DNA of 64,000 nucleotides from Planctomycetota bacterium (GCA_019636275.1 JAHBXY010000012.1:30448-94447), one strand, 5' to 3'. Numbered from the stretch's first letter, positions 20,091 to 29,331 are shown. Program-made: numbers and translations. Notes: generated from the letters alone by a model not told the origin.

Positions 20091-20533
20091 CGATGGTGAT
20101 CCCCCTGCGCCTCGTTCGCCCCGGGCCAGCGGCGGAGCGCCGCCTCGGCGACGCGGCCGCTGCCCACGAGGGCGCCGAGCGCCGCGCCGGCGGCGTCGGC
20201 GACCACGTCCTCGCCGTCCATCGACCGCCCGGGCGTGAAGGCCTGATGCAGCTCGTCGAGCGCCCCGTAGGCCAGGCCCGCGACGGCGGCCAGCCCGGCC
20301 GCCCGCCAGCGGCGCAGCCCCTCGGCCCGCAGCGCCAGGGCGACGAGGCCGCCCAGCACGGCGAACACGCCGGCGTGGACGAGCTTGTCGGTGCCCGCGC
20401 CGGGGAGGGGGATGCCGGCGCCGCGCGGGACGGCGGAGGCGGCGAAGATCAGCCCCGCCCACCCCGCCGCCAGCGTCCACGCCGTGACCCGCGCGCCGCG
20501 CGGCGCCCGCTGCTGCTCTCCGGCCGACTCCAC
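20087..20533 (-). CDS. VanZ-like membrane protein
   Basis: Predicted 148 aa with about four hydrophobic helices. DKLVHAGVFAVLG and ALDELHQAFTPGRSMDGEDV are the hallmark segments of the VanZ-like family. VanZ confers low-level teicoplanin resistance in enterococci, but the general family function is unknown. Translationally coupled to surE by a four-base overlap. Resistance is not implied here. Confidence 0.85.
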   Translation of the reverse strand: MESAGEQQRAPRGARVTAWTLAAGWAGLIFAASAVPRGAGIPLPGAGTDKLVHAGVFAVLGGLVALALRAEGLRRWRAAGLAAVAGLAYGALDELHQAFTPGRSMDGEDVVADAAGAALGALVGSGRVAEAALRRWPGANEAQGDHHR

Positions 20534-20586
20534 GAGGCGATTCTAAACGGGCGGCGTCCGGCGGGGGACCCGAGCACCTGCGCGGC

Positions 20587-21516
20587 TCAGGCGCCCCAGA
20601 GGGCGGCCCGGAGCTCGTCGAGGTCCCCGGCCGGCCGGCCGTGGGCGCGGCGGAGGATGGCCGCGATGTGCCCGAACCGGTGCAGGAGGGCGTGGTCCAG
20701 GAGGCGCCGCGCCGCGGCCTCGTCGTCGGCGAGGCCGTAGCCGCGGCGCAGGGCGCGACCGACCGTGGGGCGGCCCTGGGACAGGAACACGGCGAGCACG
20801 GCGAGGTCGTAGAGCGGGTCGCCCGCCTGCGCGTCGGCCCAGTCGATGACCCCCTCGAGGCGCCACCGGCCGTCGACCTGCGCCACCATCAGGTGATCGT
20901 GCGTCAGGTCGGCGTGCAGCAGGCACGGCCGGTGGCCGGGGCCGACGAGGGGCGGCAGGCCGGCCAGCCAGACCTCCAGCCTGGCCAGCCACTCCGGGGT
21001 CGCGCCGTGCCGGGCGTGGTGCTCGAGGCAGCGCGCGCGGCGCTCGGCGACGAAGTCCTCCCAGGTGGGCCGGGCGAGGCCCTCGCCGGGCGCGACGTCG
21101 TGCAGGCGCCGCGCGAAGGCCCCGACCTGCTCGGCGAGCGCCTCCTGGTCGGCCAGGTCGAGCTCGGCCCACACCTGCTTGATCGCCACCCCGGGGAGCC
21201 GCTCCAGCAAGAGATAGGGCCAGCCCTCGAGCTCGCCCTCGTCCACGACGCGCGGCACGGAGAGCCGGCCGTCGATCGCCCGCACGGCGGCCCGCTCGCG
21301 GGAGAAGTCGTCGGCCCACAGCGAGACGAACAGCTTGATCACCAGGCCCGGCCCGAGGAAGACGACGTGGGTCCCGTCGCCGGCGCGGACGAAGGCCGCC
21401 GGGTCGAGGTCGTGCCGCGCGCATAGCGCCTCGAGCGCCGGCGCCCAGACCTCCTGCGTCCAGCGCAAGCTCGTGTAGTCGGACTCGGTCGCCACGTGCG
21501 GGAGGAGTCGGCTCAT
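20587..21516 (-). CDS. Aminoglycoside phosphotransferase (APH)-like kinase
   Basis: Predicted 309 aa. Protein-kinase-like fold of the APH/choline-kinase family: nucleotide-binding N-lobe (VVFLGPGLVIKLF), catalytic loop LLHADLTHDHLMV with the HxD aspartate, and the second metal motif GVIDWADAQAGDPLYDLA. The position that is usually Asn five residues after the catalytic Asp reads His, which is unusual. Substrate is unknown; the family phosphorylates small molecules such as aminoglycosides, sugars or homoserine. It lies 53 bases upstream of the VanZ-like gene on the same strand. Confidence 0.85.
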   Translation of the reverse strand: MSRLLPHVATESDYTSLRWTQEVWAPALEALCARHDLDPAAFVRAGDGTHVVFLGPGLVIKLFVSLWADDFSRERAAVRAIDGRLSVPRVVDEGELEGWPYLLLERLPGVAIKQVWAELDLADQEALAEQVGAFARRLHDVAPGEGLARPTWEDFVAERRARCLEHHARHGATPEWLARLEVWLAGLPPLVGPGHRPCLLHADLTHDHLMVAQVDGRWRLEGVIDWADAQAGDPLYDLAVLAVFLSQGRPTVGRALRRGYGLADDEAAARRLLDHALLHRFGHIAAILRRAHGRPAGDLDELRAALWGA

Positions 21517-21564
21517 GGGGGCCCTGGACGATCTCCCGGCGCCGCCCTGTCGCCATCCGACAGG

Positions 21565-22341
21565 TCACAGCTTCGACGCGTCGACCGTCCCGCGGAGCTG
21601 GAGGCCGCGGAGCACGAAGCGCACGTTGCGGGCGAGGATCCCGAAGCGCACCGAGCGCGCCTCGCCCTTGTCGAAGGTGTGGCGGCTCGACTCGCTGCCC
21701 TGGCAGGTGACGACCACCTCGTCGCCGCGGACCTGGATGCGCGAGCGGACCATGCGCTCCTCCTTGAAGAGCGTGACGTCCGGCGGCGCCGAGCGGCCGT
21801 AGGGGCGCATGTTCGACGGGCGCACGAGCTGCTGGCCCCAGAGCACGCCGACCTTCTCGTTGAGGAGGAAGCAGATCGTGGCGCTCGGCGTGTTGTGGGC
21901 GATCCACAGCTCGACCTCGAGGTCGACGTCGCCCTGGAGCGTCAGGCGGTGCAGGAGGCGGCCGACGTTGCGCGAGCCGGCGCCGAGCTCCATGCCGACG
22001 CCGCTCTGGGCCTGCCCCTGCACGTTGCGCACGTCCACCTTGTCGAAGCCGTTCAGCTCGAAGGCGCGCAGCTCCACCGGCTCCGCCAGCGGGTAAGCCA
22101 GCGAGATCACGCCGTCGTTGAGCCCGAACGAGGGCACGTGGACGACGCGCCCGAGCCGCTCGCGCAGGGCGGCGTCGTCGACCTTCGGCGCGGCCGGCGC
22201 GGCGCTCGGTCCGGCCGGCGGGCCGTCGTCCTCGCCGTCGTCGTCCTCGTCCGCCCGGACCGGCGCCGGCCCCGGCGGGACCACGCCCAGGACGCCCGCC
22301 CCCACCGCGAGCGCCACCGTCACCGCCAGGACCCTGCGCAT
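21565..22341 (-). CDS. Secreted hypothetical protein
   Basis: Predicted 258 aa. A signal peptide (VLAVTVALAVGAGVLGVV... cleaved near ADE) is followed by an acidic linker (DEDDDGEDDG) and a beta-rich domain of about 190 residues. Segments such as VELWIAHNTPSATICFLLN and VRSRIQVRGDEVVVTCQG suggest a jelly-roll or concanavalin-like sandwich, as in DUF1080-type proteins, but the match is weak. Function unknown; exported. Confidence 0.65.
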   Translation of the reverse strand: MRRVLAVTVALAVGAGVLGVVPPGPAPVRADEDDDGEDDGPPAGPSAAPAAPKVDDAALRERLGRVVHVPSFGLNDGVISLAYPLAEPVELRAFELNGFDKVDVRNVQGQAQSGVGMELGAGSRNVGRLLHRLTLQGDVDLEVELWIAHNTPSATICFLLNEKVGVLWGQQLVRPSNMRPYGRSAPPDVTLFKEERMVRSRIQVRGDEVVVTCQGSESSRHTFDKGEARSVRFGILARNVRFVLRGLQLRGTVDASKL

Positions 22342-22396
22342 GGGACCCCCTCGACCCGCAGCGTAGTCGGCCCGCGACGCCGCGGCCAGACCTCGC

Positions 22397-23176
22397 TCAG
22401 CGGCGCCGCAGGAGCCCCAGCGTCGCCGCGGCCGTCCACCCGAGGAGGAGGCCCACGCCGGCGGGGAGCGCGAGCCGCCCGGCGCCCACCCCGTCCGCCG
22501 CGCCGGCGGTCAGCGCGCGCCCGAGGTCCCGCGCCAGCCCGAGCACCTGACCGCGATCGACGGCCGCCGCCGCGCCGTCGGTCCCGGCCAGCGCGCCCCG
22601 CGACGACGCCTCGGCGGTGGCCTCTCCGAGCTGCGCGGCCAGGGCGGCGAGCTGGTCGCGGCGGCCGACCACGACGTCGACCACCTCGTCGCTGGCCGCG
22701 CGCGCGACCGCCGCCGACTGCGCGCCGAACCCCTCGCCCAGCGTGGCCACGACCTGCGAGAGCTCGTCGCGATGCGCGGCCACGGCCCGGATCACACCGG
22801 CCGTGACCGCCTCGGCCAGCTCGCCGGCGGCGGCCCGTCCGCCGTCGATCCGCGCGCCCTCCAGGCGGGCGAGCGCCGCGTCGAGGAGCCCGTCCGCGGC
22901 CGCGCGGACGGCCGCGCGCAGGGCCTCCCGGCCTTCTTCGTCGGCCAGCCCGTCGAGGACGCCGGCGGCCGCGCCCTCGGCCGCGTCCGCGGTCACCGCC
23001 CCGAGCGACTGGTCGCTGGCGGCCTCCTCCAGCTCGTCCACGCCGGCGGCCGTGGCCGCCCGCGCCGGGGCCTCGACGACCGCGCCGATGAGCCCGGGGG
23101 CCAGCGCGCCCGCCAGCGCCTTCACCCGGCCCAGCACGCCTTGCCCCAGGACGCCGAGCCCCCGCACGCCGAGCAT
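22397..23176 (-). CDS. Ala-rich hypothetical protein with C-terminal TM helix
   Basis: Predicted 259 aa, extremely rich in Ala, Gly, Val and Leu. The body is amphipathic helix with heptad-like spacing, and the last 25 residues are a hydrophobic helix ending in RRR, as in tail-anchored proteins. The family is not recognised. It sits 12 bases downstream of the 493-aa gene, probably the same transcript. Confidence 0.5.
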   Translation of the reverse strand: MLGVRGLGVLGQGVLGRVKALAGALAPGLIGAVVEAPARAATAAGVDELEEAASDQSLGAVTADAAEGAAAGVLDGLADEEGREALRAAVRAAADGLLDAALARLEGARIDGGRAAAGELAEAVTAGVIRAVAAHRDELSQVVATLGEGFGAQSAAVARAASDEVVDVVVGRRDQLAALAAQLGEATAEASSRGALAGTDGAAAAVDRGQVLGLARDLGRALTAGAADGVGAGRLALPAGVGLLLGWTAAATLGLLRRR

Positions 23177-23188
23177 TGACCGCCTCCC

Positions 23189-24670
23189 TCAGCGCACGAC
23201 CAGCGCCCGCGACCACGGCGGATGCCCGCTCGGCATGGGCCGCCGCGCCGGCGGCTCCGCGTCGCGCGGCGCGTCCCACGCGACCTCGTACTCGTGCCCG
23301 CGCTCCGCGATGAACCGGTCCAGCTCGGAGAGCGCCAGCGGCCCCGGCTGGGGGTAGCGCGCGGGCAGCGCGCGCAGGGCCGTGTGGTAGCGCACGAACG
23401 TGGCGTAGTCGCGCGGGAAGGCCTCGGGGTCGACGCCCAGGAACTCACCCCGTCGGGTGGCCTGCGCCAGGACCTCCCGCCAGCGCTCGATCGGCGCCGT
23501 CCCGGCCGACTCGGTCCCGTGCGAGAAGAGCATGGCGTAGATCTCCGCCCACGGCCCCGTGCGCTCGACGTAGCGCCGGGCCGACGCCGCCGACGGCTCG
23601 ACGCCGAAGACCGTCCAGAAGGGGCACGCGCCGGTGGCGAGCGCCAGGTGCGGCTCGAGCAGGATGAAGCTCTCGATCACGAGCCGGTCGGCCGGGATCC
23701 GGCGGGCGCGGTACCACGCCCGGTAGAGGTCGGCCACGAGCGGGCTGAGGCGCTCCGGGTGCTCGTAGCGGATGCGCCGCACGCGGTAGCCGCGCTCGCG
23801 CGCGATCCGCTCGATGTCCTCGTCGAGGCTCGGCTCGTAGCCCCACTCGGACTCGGGCGCCGTCGTGTCGGGGTCCGGCGCGACCCAGCGGCGCCGGTGC
23901 GAGCGGTAGCGCTCGAGGTATCGCTCGACTCGCGGCGCGCCCTCGAAGAACTCCTCGGGGTCGAGGCCGCCGAGCGCGCCGAACTGGAACAGGTGCCGCT
24001 CGCCCGCGACGCGCACCGGCCAGCGCAGGGTGCACTCGTTGACGAAGAGCGTCCCGCCGCGCGGCAGCCGCTCGCGCAGGAACTCCTCGTAGGCCGCCCC
24101 CAGCCGCCGGCGCTTGACCCGGAAGTAGGTCATCTTGGCCAGCATGAGCCGGTCCTGGTTGGGGTCGAACATGTGGTGGAGCTGCAGGTCGGGGTTGTTG
24201 TCGAGGAGCGGCCCCGCCACCTGGCGCGCCCACCCGTAGCCCTCGAGCGGCTCGTCGGGGTGGATCGGGCACTGCACCGGGATGAAGTAGGTCTGCGGCA
24301 GCCACGGGATCCCCAGCGCGGCGCACAGGTGCGTGGCCGCCCCGTTGGCCGACCCGATCATCACCGCCGGGTAGGAGCGCCGGGGGTACTGCCGGGCCAC
24401 GAACCGGGAGACCTTCTCGGCGTCGACCTGCCCGACCTGGTCGGGCCGGAGGGCCTCGGCCAGGCCGCCGTAGATGTAGATCAGCTCGCGCGGCTCGCGC
24501 GGGACGAGGTTCACGGCGGCGACCAGCGGGTGGACGAGCCGCGCCAGCGGGTCGGGGAAGACCCCGAGCGCCGGGAAGTCCTTGCCGTGGAGGGCGCGGC
24601 CGAGCGCCCGCAGCATGCCCATCATCGAGTCGAAGTTGGCGATCGCGCTCTTGCCGCGCCGTCGGCTCAT
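23189..24670 (-). CDS. Hypothetical protein, 493 aa
   Basis: Predicted 493 aa from ATG 24670. Soluble-looking, rich in aromatic and Arg residues. Distinct segments are PAVMIGSANGAATHLCAALGI (a possible nucleotide-binding or Rossmann-like turn) near 105, FFNECTL-like TLFVNECTLRWP near 205, GYRVRRIRYEHPE near 290 and AMLFSHGTESAG near 385. I do not recognise the family. Tightly spaced with the 259-aa gene, and directly preceded by a remnant of an SDR gene, suggesting deletion of an SDR once in the operon. Confidence 0.6.
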   Translation of the reverse strand: MSRRRGKSAIANFDSMMGMLRALGRALHGKDFPALGVFPDPLARLVHPLVAAVNLVPREPRELIYIYGGLAEALRPDQVGQVDAEKVSRFVARQYPRRSYPAVMIGSANGAATHLCAALGIPWLPQTYFIPVQCPIHPDEPLEGYGWARQVAGPLLDNNPDLQLHHMFDPNQDRLMLAKMTYFRVKRRRLGAAYEEFLRERLPRGGTLFVNECTLRWPVRVAGERHLFQFGALGGLDPEEFFEGAPRVERYLERYRSHRRRWVAPDPDTTAPESEWGYEPSLDEDIERIARERGYRVRRIRYEHPERLSPLVADLYRAWYRARRIPADRLVIESFILLEPHLALATGACPFWTVFGVEPSAASARRYVERTGPWAEIYAMLFSHGTESAGTAPIERWREVLAQATRRGEFLGVDPEAFPRDYATFVRYHTALRALPARYPQPGPLALSELDRFIAERGHEYEVAWDAPRDAEPPARRPMPSGHPPWSRALVVR

Positions 24671-24729
24671 CGGAGCCTCCTCGACGCGCCCGTGACGACG
24701 ACCACCGTCCCCTCGACCTTGCCCTTCAT
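24667..24729 (-). pseudogene. Remnant N-terminus of an SDR gene
   Basis: ATG 24729 opens a 20-codon frame containing MKGKVEG...VVVVTGAS, the first beta strand and cofactor loop of a classical SDR. It then ends RRLR-stop, the TGA overlapping the ATG of the 493-aa gene (ATGA). It looks like an SDR cut by deletion; the full SDR at 25117-26094 begins in a similar way. It might alternatively act as a short coupled leader peptide. Confidence 0.5.
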
Positions 24730-25116
24730 GCCGCTCTCCCGCGCCCGCGCCGGACGGGCGGGCCGCTCGATGGCGCGCAAGGGGCCTGCCGAGCCGGCGG
24801 GGAGGGCGGGCGGGGCCGCAGGGGACGTCGACGTCCCCGGCGGGTCAGGCCGCGCACGCGAGGAAGACGGCCGGGCGGCGCGATGAGCCGCCGTGGGAGG
24901 GAGGGGGGAGGCGGTCACCCGCCGCCCGGCCGGTCCCCCACCGCGGGGGACACCGTGGCGCCGCGCACGCGGCGCCCGTGGGAGGGTGAGCAGGGGCTGT
25001 GCCCTCGACCAGGGCGCCGCGCGGGCTCCCCGGACCCTGCGCGCGCGGGGCTTGAGGCGCGCCGACGCGTTGTCCACATCGTGAGCCTGCGCTGGGGAGC
25101 GCGCGCTTCCGCGCGG
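24730..25116. other. Gene-free stretch, 387 bases
   Basis: No supportable gene, repeat or clear promoter. The translations are Arg/Pro/Ala-rich and lack family features. It may be debris left from the SDR rearrangement that produced the remnant at 24667-24729. Confidence 0.4.
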
Positions 25117-26094
25117 TCAGGCCGCCCAGGCGCGCCGGGCGACGCGCCAGGCGACGAACGCGGCGCCGGCGGCAGCGAGGGCGCGGGTGGCCCGCCGCCG
25201 GCGGGCAGACTCGCGCCACCCGCCCGAGGCCCCGGTCCAGCGGGGCACGGGGGCCAGCACGTTGCCCTCGGTCGGGGCGGCGGTCCGCTCGTGCTGGAAG
25301 TGCTCGCGCGGCACCTGCCGGCCCAGGAGCGCCTCCGTCAGCCCGGGCGCCAGCCGGTGGAGCTGGAGCAGGACCTGCCCCGAGCGACCGACCACCACCT
25401 CACGGCGCGGCCGCCGGGCCAGGGCCACGACCGCCTCGGCGACGTCCTCGACCGGAACGATCGGCGAGAGCGGCCGGGGCGGCAGGCCCGTGTAGTTGGC
25501 GGCGTGCTGGAACAGCGGCGTGTCGATCGACGCGGGCAGGAGCGAGCAGACCTCGATCCCGCTGCCGCGCAGCTCCTGCCGCAGCGACAGGGTGAAGCCG
25601 CGGATAGCGAACTTCGAGGTCGTGTAGGCGGTGGTCATCGGCTGCGGGACCACACCGACGACCGAGCTCACGTTGATGAGCACGCCGCGGCCCTGCTCGC
25701 GGAAGCGCGGGAGCGCGGCGCGGGCGCCGTGGATGTAGCCGAAGAGGTTCGTCTCGAGCACGGCGCGGAACACGTCGGGCGGCGCCTCCTCGAAGCGCCC
25801 GAAGAGGCTCACGGCGGCGTCGTTGACCCAGCAGTCGAGCCCGCCCAGGCGCTCGGTGGCGGCGCGGGCCAGGGCCTCGACGGCGGCCTCGTCGCGCACG
25901 TCCGTCGGCACGACCAGCGCGGTCCCGCCATGGCTGCGGACCTCCTCCGCCACCTCCTCGAGCGCCTCGCGGCGGCGCGCGGCGAGGACGACCGCCGCCC
26001 CCTCGCCGGCGAAGCGCAGGGCGCACGCGCGGCCGATCCCGCTCGACGCGCCGGTGATGACGACGACCTTGTCCTTCAGGCTGCTGCCGCGCAT
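25117..26094 (-). CDS. Short-chain dehydrogenase/reductase (SDR)
   Basis: Predicted 325 aa from ATG 26094, which has AGGAGG about ten bases upstream. Classical SDR domain with TGASSGIG, the NDAA variant of NNAG, Ser in INVSSVVG and YTTSK. A C-terminal extension of about 70 residues carries HFQHERTAAPTEGNVLAP and ends in a hydrophobic Ala-rich helix, as in SDRs annotated near fatty-acid or PHB-type genes. Divergent from the kinase-FGE gene at 26229. Confidence 0.88.
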   Translation of the reverse strand: MRGSSLKDKVVVITGASSGIGRACALRFAGEGAAVVLAARRREALEEVAEEVRSHGGTALVVPTDVRDEAAVEALARAATERLGGLDCWVNDAAVSLFGRFEEAPPDVFRAVLETNLFGYIHGARAALPRFREQGRGVLINVSSVVGVVPQPMTTAYTTSKFAIRGFTLSLRQELRGSGIEVCSLLPASIDTPLFQHAANYTGLPPRPLSPIVPVEDVAEAVVALARRPRREVVVGRSGQVLLQLHRLAPGLTEALLGRQVPREHFQHERTAAPTEGNVLAPVPRWTGASGGWRESARRRRATRALAAAGAAFVAWRVARRAWAA

Positions 26095-26228
26095 GGGGCC
26101 CTCCTGGCTCACCCCGCGAGGAGGCACGCGCCGTGCCGGCCGCCCGGGCGCCGCGGGGCGGCCCGCGCGGGGTCGGGCGCGTCCCGGCCGGTTGTGCGCC
26201 GTCCCCGGCGCCGCCAGCATGAACCGCG

Positions 26229-28247
26229 GTGACTCCCGACCGCCCCGACGACCGCGACGCGCGCGCCCAGGCGCCGACCGGCGAGCTGCCGGTGGCCGCC
26301 GTCGCGGCCCGCGAGACGACCGACGCCCGCCCGCCGGGCGCGGGCGCGCCGGCGCCCGACGTGGTCGCCGGCCGCTACGAGCTCCGCGGCGTCCTGGGCC
26401 AGGGCGGCATGGCCACCGTCTTCAGGGCGCACGACCGGCGGCTCGGGCGCGAGGTCGCCCTGAAGCTCGTGCGCGCCCCGCCGGGGGCGGAGGGGCGGCG
26501 CGCGGGCAGACTGCAGCGCGAGGCCGAGCTCACGGCGGCGCTCCGGCATCCGAACATCGTCCTCGTCCACGACGCAGGGGCGCACGGCGGCGGCCTCTAC
26601 ATCGCCTTCGAGCTGGTCGAGGGGGCGCGCACGCTGGCGGCGGCCTGCGCCGGGCAGCCGCTGGCGGCCCGCGTGGCGCTCCTGCGCGACGCGGCCCGCG
26701 GGGTCGGTCACGCGCATGCGCGCGGCATCGTCCACCGCGACCTCAAGCCGGAGAACATCCTCGTCGACGCGGACGGGCGCGTCCGGGTCGCCGACTTCGG
26801 CCTGGCCACGGCCGAGGGCCTCGAGCGCCTCACGCAGACGGGCGCGCTCCTGGGCACGCCGCTCTACATGGCGCCCGAGCAGTTCTCCGGCCGCCGCGAC
26901 GAGGTCGGCCCGGCGGCCGACGTGTGGGCCCTCGGCGCGTGCCTCTACGAGCTGCTGGCGGGCGCGCCGCCCTTCGTCGGCGCGAACCTGCAGGAGCAGG
27001 CGCTGAAGGTCACGAACGGGCGTTACGCCCCGCTCCAGGGCGCGCCGCCCGCGCTGGCGGACCTGGTCCGCCGCGCGCTCGCCCCTGACGCCGGCGGTCG
27101 ACCCGCCGACGGGGACGCCTTCGCGGCCGCGCTGGAGCGGGCCCTCGAACCTGCACCGGCGGAGCCACGGCGCCGGGCGGCGCTCGGGGCGGCGGCGCTC
27201 ACCGTGATCGGGGCGGTCGGGGCGGGCGCCCTCGTCATCGCGCTTCCGGGCCGGCCGCCGGCGCCGTCGGCCCCGCCCATCCCGGCGCCGCCCGCCCTCG
27301 AGGCGCCCCCGCCCGCCGCGGCCGGCTGGCCCGCCTGGTTCGACGCCCTCCCCCCGGCCGAGCGGCCGCCCTTGCCGCCCGGGCTCGCGCCGGCGGACCT
27401 CCCCGGGGTCTACCGGCACGCCCGATCGGGTGTGGACTTCGTGTTCGTCCCCGGCGGGACCTACGCGCTCGGCCCGACGCTCCTCAACCCGGGGATGCTC
27501 ATGGTCGAGGGCGCGGCGGCCGCCGAGCCCGAGCGCGTGGCGCTGGCGCCGTTCTTCATCGCGCGCCACGAGACGACGCGCCGCCAGTTCGCGGGCTTCG
27601 CGTCGGCGACGGGCTACATGACGCGGGTCGAGCTGGGTCGAGCGACGACGCTCATGGCCGACCCGGCCCGCGGCCTCCTGACGTGGCGTGACGTGGAGCG
27701 CACGGCGACGTGGCGCAGCGCCCGCGGGACGCCGCTCGACGACGAGCCGGTGGCCCACGTGCTCCCTCCGGACTGCGAGGCCTACTGCGCGTGGGCCGGC
27801 CTGCGCCTGCCGACCGCCGCCGAGTGGGAGGCGGCCGCGCGCGGCCCGCCGGGGCCGTCGGGCCGCGCGCCGGCCTACCCCTGGGGCTCCGACCTGTGGC
27901 CGGACGCGCCGGTGGCCAACGTCCGTGACGTGAGCTACTACGCCCGCTGCGGCCTCGAGCCGCCGCCCTGGCTGTTCGACGACGGCTTCGCGTTCGTCGC
28001 GCCCGTGGGCAGCTTCCCCGCCGGCCGCTCCCCGTTCGGCGCCCTGGACATGACCGGCAACGTCGCCGAGTGGGTGCAGTCCGACGCGCCCGACCGGGAT
28101 GAGTACCGCGGCGGCAGCTTCGCCCTGGCGCCCGACAACGCGCAGCCCCAGCGCGCTCAGCGCCAGGCCGTTGGGAGGCCCGCGGGCGAGCACATCGGCT
28201 TCCGCGCGGCCCTGTCGGTCACGCCCGGCGCGCCAGGTGGGCGTTGA
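26229..28247 (+). CDS. Ser/Thr protein kinase fused to a formylglycine-generating-enzyme-type domain
   Basis: Predicted 672 aa. Residues 50-310 are a Hanks kinase: LGQGGMATVF, Lys79 (VALK), HRDLKPEN near 168, DFG and APEQF. A TM helix at about 320-340 is followed by a Pro/Ala-rich linker. Residues ~400-672 form a sulfatase-modifying-factor (FGE-sulfatase) domain: FVFVPGGTYALG, FFIARHETTRRQFAGF, LRLPTAAEWEAAARG, FGALDMTGNVAEWV and YRGGSF. This C-lectin-like fold would lie outside the membrane. Whether it modifies sulfatases or only binds ligand cannot be told; the active-site Cys pair of true FGEs is not evident. The 3' end overlaps the convergent pyrD by 29 bases. Confidence 0.92.
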   Translation: MTPDRPDDRDARAQAPTGELPVAAVAARETTDARPPGAGAPAPDVVAGRYELRGVLGQGGMATVFRAHDRRLGREVALKLVRAPPGAEGRRAGRLQREAELTAALRHPNIVLVHDAGAHGGGLYIAFELVEGARTLAAACAGQPLAARVALLRDAARGVGHAHARGIVHRDLKPENILVDADGRVRVADFGLATAEGLERLTQTGALLGTPLYMAPEQFSGRRDEVGPAADVWALGACLYELLAGAPPFVGANLQEQALKVTNGRYAPLQGAPPALADLVRRALAPDAGGRPADGDAFAAALERALEPAPAEPRRRAALGAAALTVIGAVGAGALVIALPGRPPAPSAPPIPAPPALEAPPPAAAGWPAWFDALPPAERPPLPPGLAPADLPGVYRHARSGVDFVFVPGGTYALGPTLLNPGMLMVEGAAAAEPERVALAPFFIARHETTRRQFAGFASATGYMTRVELGRATTLMADPARGLLTWRDVERTATWRSARGTPLDDEPVAHVLPPDCEAYCAWAGLRLPTAAEWEAAARGPPGPSGRAPAYPWGSDLWPDAPVANVRDVSYYARCGLEPPPWLFDDGFAFVAPVGSFPAGRSPFGALDMTGNVAEWVQSDAPDRDEYRGGSFALAPDNAQPQRAQRQAVGRPAGEHIGFRAALSVTPGAPGGR

Positions 28248-29238
28248 GGCGGCGCACGAGCCCGGGGCCCTCGTAGATCAGGCCCGTGTAGACCTGCACC
28301 GCGGCGCAGCCCATGGCCAGGAGGTCGGCCGCCCGCTCGGGCCGGTCGACGCCGCCGACGCCGATCACCGGGACGCGCCCGGCGGCGGCGGCCAGCGCGG
28401 CCGCGATGCGCGCCCGCGCGAGGGGGAACAGGGGCGCCCCGGAGAGGCCGCCCTCGGGGAGGCCGTCGGGATGGGCCACGGGGCGCGTGATCGTCGTGTT
28501 GGTGGCGACGATCCCGGCCGCGCCGCCCTCGATCGCCAGGTCCACGGCCTCGGCCAGGGCCTCGGGCTCGAGGTCGGGCGCGAGCTTGAGCAGCACCGGC
28601 CTGCCGGCGGCCGCGCCGCGCGTGGCCTCGAGGATCCTCAGGAGGGGCTCGCGGGCCTGCAGCGCCCGCAGCCCCGGCGTGTTGGGCGAGCTGACGTTGA
28701 CGACCAGCCAGTCGGCGAGCGGGGCCAGGCGGGCGGCGACGCGCGCGTAGTCGACGTGCGCCTCCTCGGCGGGCGTGTCCTTGTTCTTGCCCAGGTTCAG
28801 GGCCACGGGGATCGTCGGCCAGCGGCCCGCGGCGCGCAGGGCCTCGAGGCGCGCGCCGACCGCCTCGGCCCCGTCGCTCGGGAAGCCCATGCGGTTGATC
28901 AGCGCCCGCTCGGCCGGGAGGCGGTGGACGCGCGGGCGCGGGTTGCCGGGCTGCGGCCGCGGGGTCACGGTGCCCACCTCGACGAAGCCCAGCCCCAGCC
29001 GCTCCCAGAGCGGCAGGGCCAGGGCGTCCTTGTCGAGCCCGGCGGCGAGCCCGATCGGCGAGGGGATCGTGCGGCCGAGGAGCGGACGGGCGAGGCCCGC
29101 CGGGGGGCGCCCGCCCGCCAGGGCCCCCAGCAGCCGTGGGCAGCGGCGGGCCAGCGCCAGCGTGGCGTGGTGGGCGCGCTCGGGGTCGAGGCGGAAGAGG
29201 ATCGGGCGCAGGAGCGCCGGCCAGGCGAGGTCGCGCAC
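28219..29238 (-). CDS. pyrD: Dihydroorotate dehydrogenase, quinone-dependent (class 2)
   Basis: Predicted 339 aa from GTG 29238. Fourth step of pyrimidine synthesis, FMN-dependent, membrane-associated and linked to quinone. The N-terminal extension of about 40 residues (LRPILFRLDPERAHH), GLAAGLDK, NLGKNKDT and VNVSSPNTPGLR with Ser as the general base are class 2 features, as are NTT and GVGGV...AADLLAMGC at the FMN phosphate site. It is separate from the pyrR-pyrB-pyrC operon at 60.9-63.7 kb. Divergent from the PQQ-propeller gene. Confidence 0.95.
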   Translation of the reverse strand: MRDLAWPALLRPILFRLDPERAHHATLALARRCPRLLGALAGGRPPAGLARPLLGRTIPSPIGLAAGLDKDALALPLWERLGLGFVEVGTVTPRPQPGNPRPRVHRLPAERALINRMGFPSDGAEAVGARLEALRAAGRWPTIPVALNLGKNKDTPAEEAHVDYARVAARLAPLADWLVVNVSSPNTPGLRALQAREPLLRILEATRGAAAGRPVLLKLAPDLEPEALAEAVDLAIEGGAAGIVATNTTITRPVAHPDGLPEGGLSGAPLFPLARARIAAALAAAAGRVPVIGVGGVDRPERAADLLAMGCAAVQVYTGLIYEGPGLVRRLNAHLARRA

Positions 29239-29331
29239 GCGGGGGATCCTACCCGGCGCGGGCGGGGCCTGAACGAGCGCCGCGCGGGCCGTATCATGGC
29301 GTCGGTGCCCCCGCCTGCGGAAGGAGCGAGC

